This document shows, piece after piece, positions 7,012-7,219 of a DNA stretch of 7,219 nucleotides. How positions within the stretch are numbered: position 1 is the first letter of the stretch; each line of letters starts with the position of its first letter. The notes beneath the pieces are model-generated. The model made no database searches. It worked only from the letters and a program-made list of their open reading frames with translations, and was not told the origin of the DNA. The translations under genes and the position numbers were made by a program. Source of the DNA: Candidatus Segatella intestinihominis (GTDB taxonomy: Bacteria > Bacteroidota > Bacteroidia > Bacteroidales > Bacteroidaceae); NCBI GenBank assembly GCA_900548535.1, contig URLG01000107.1, positions 1 to 7,219 on the forward strand. Direction: 5' to 3'.

Positions 7012-7040
7012 AGGGTGTGCCATGAATAATGACACACCCT
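7012..7040. terminator. Bidirectional hairpin terminator between convergent genes
   Basis: AGGGTGTGCCAT (7012-7023) pairs with ATGACACACCCT (7029-7040) with a single C-A mismatch and a 5-base loop. On the minus strand the stem is followed by TCTTTTGTTTTATC, a good U-rich tail that would end the GGGtGRT transcript 31 bases after its stop. On the plus strand the tail is weaker (AAACATTTATTTT), but it would serve the former hydrolase gene ending at 7002. Confidence 0.82.
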
Positions 7041-7070
7041 AAACATTTATTTTCTGTTATCTCAAAGAAA

Positions 7071-7219
7071 TTACTTCTTGTTGATAGCGAGGTCGATGGC
7101 TACGGCGATAGCTACAGTAGCACCTACCATAGGGTTGTTACCCATACCGAGGAAGCCCATCATCTCTACGTGAGCAGGAACTGAAGAAGAACCTGCGAAC
7201 TGAGCGTCTGAGTGCATAC
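7071..7219 (-). CDS. GGGtGRT protein, C-terminal end (partial)
   Basis: On the minus strand the last 48 residues before TAA (7071-7073) read MHSDAQFAGSSSVPAHVEMM, then GFLGMGNNPMVGATVAIAVA and IDLAINKK. This is the conserved C-terminus of the GGGtGRT protein family of anaerobic bacteria, as I remember it. The first Met in view is internal; the remaining roughly 280 residues, including the GGGTGRT motif that names the family, lie beyond the right edge. The biochemical role is unknown. In many genomes the gene sits beside a NifU-like iron-sulfur scaffold gene, which may lie outside this window. The protein has no signal peptide in view and is probably cytoplasmic. It is convergent with the hydrolase remnant and shares the hairpin at 7012-7040 as terminator. 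It is likely the first native chromosomal gene right of the accessory segment. Confidence 0.88.
   Translation of the reverse strand, partial: MHSDAQFAGSSSVPAHVEMMGFLGMGNNPMVGATVAIAVAIDLAINKK

Overview
The window looks like a chromosomal accessory stretch from a gut-type Bacteroidales, most likely Prevotella or Segatella. The grounds are Bacteroidetes-style promoter boxes (TAnnTTTG), a VirE-N/DUF3987-type replication ATPase, a DUF5675 protein, and the end of a GGGtGRT gene at the right edge. The genus is inferred from remembered protein similarity and was not searched.

Left part (1-2862): a GC-rich gene for a large primase/helicase-like ATPase, probably missing its 5' end beyond the window edge, is followed 39 bases later by a DUF5675 gene and a strong hairpin terminator. 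The ATPase gene carries three separate 7-base tandem repeats (around 1-65, 374-403 and 2121-2141), all built on an AGTT-like core and all read in frame. The first is open in the gene's frame back to the window edge, so the ATG at 66 may be internal. Pairing of such an ATPase with a peptidoglycan-type or DUF5675 protein recurs in Bacteroidales genomes, but its job is not known to me.

Middle part (2954-6756): an AT-rich gene with its own promoter encodes a single-chain type IIG restriction-modification enzyme. It has an N-terminal PD-(D/E)xK nuclease, an N6-adenine methyltransferase core with motif I DPAVGSGHF and motif IV NPPY, and a TaqI-like C-terminal specificity domain. Its composition contrasts sharply with the left genes (23 G+C of 60 bases at 5581-5640 against 37 of 60 at 901-960), which suggests acquisition by transfer.

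Right part (6757-7219): a short gene-free stretch leads into the decayed 3' end of a glycoside-hydrolase-like gene, probably an alpha-galactosidase. A hairpin terminator follows, and then the 3' end of a GGGtGRT gene on the minus strand. The hydrolase stump next to the restriction gene suggests that this is the scar of an insertion or replacement event. I see no tRNA, rRNA, CRISPR array, integrase or complete insertion sequence.
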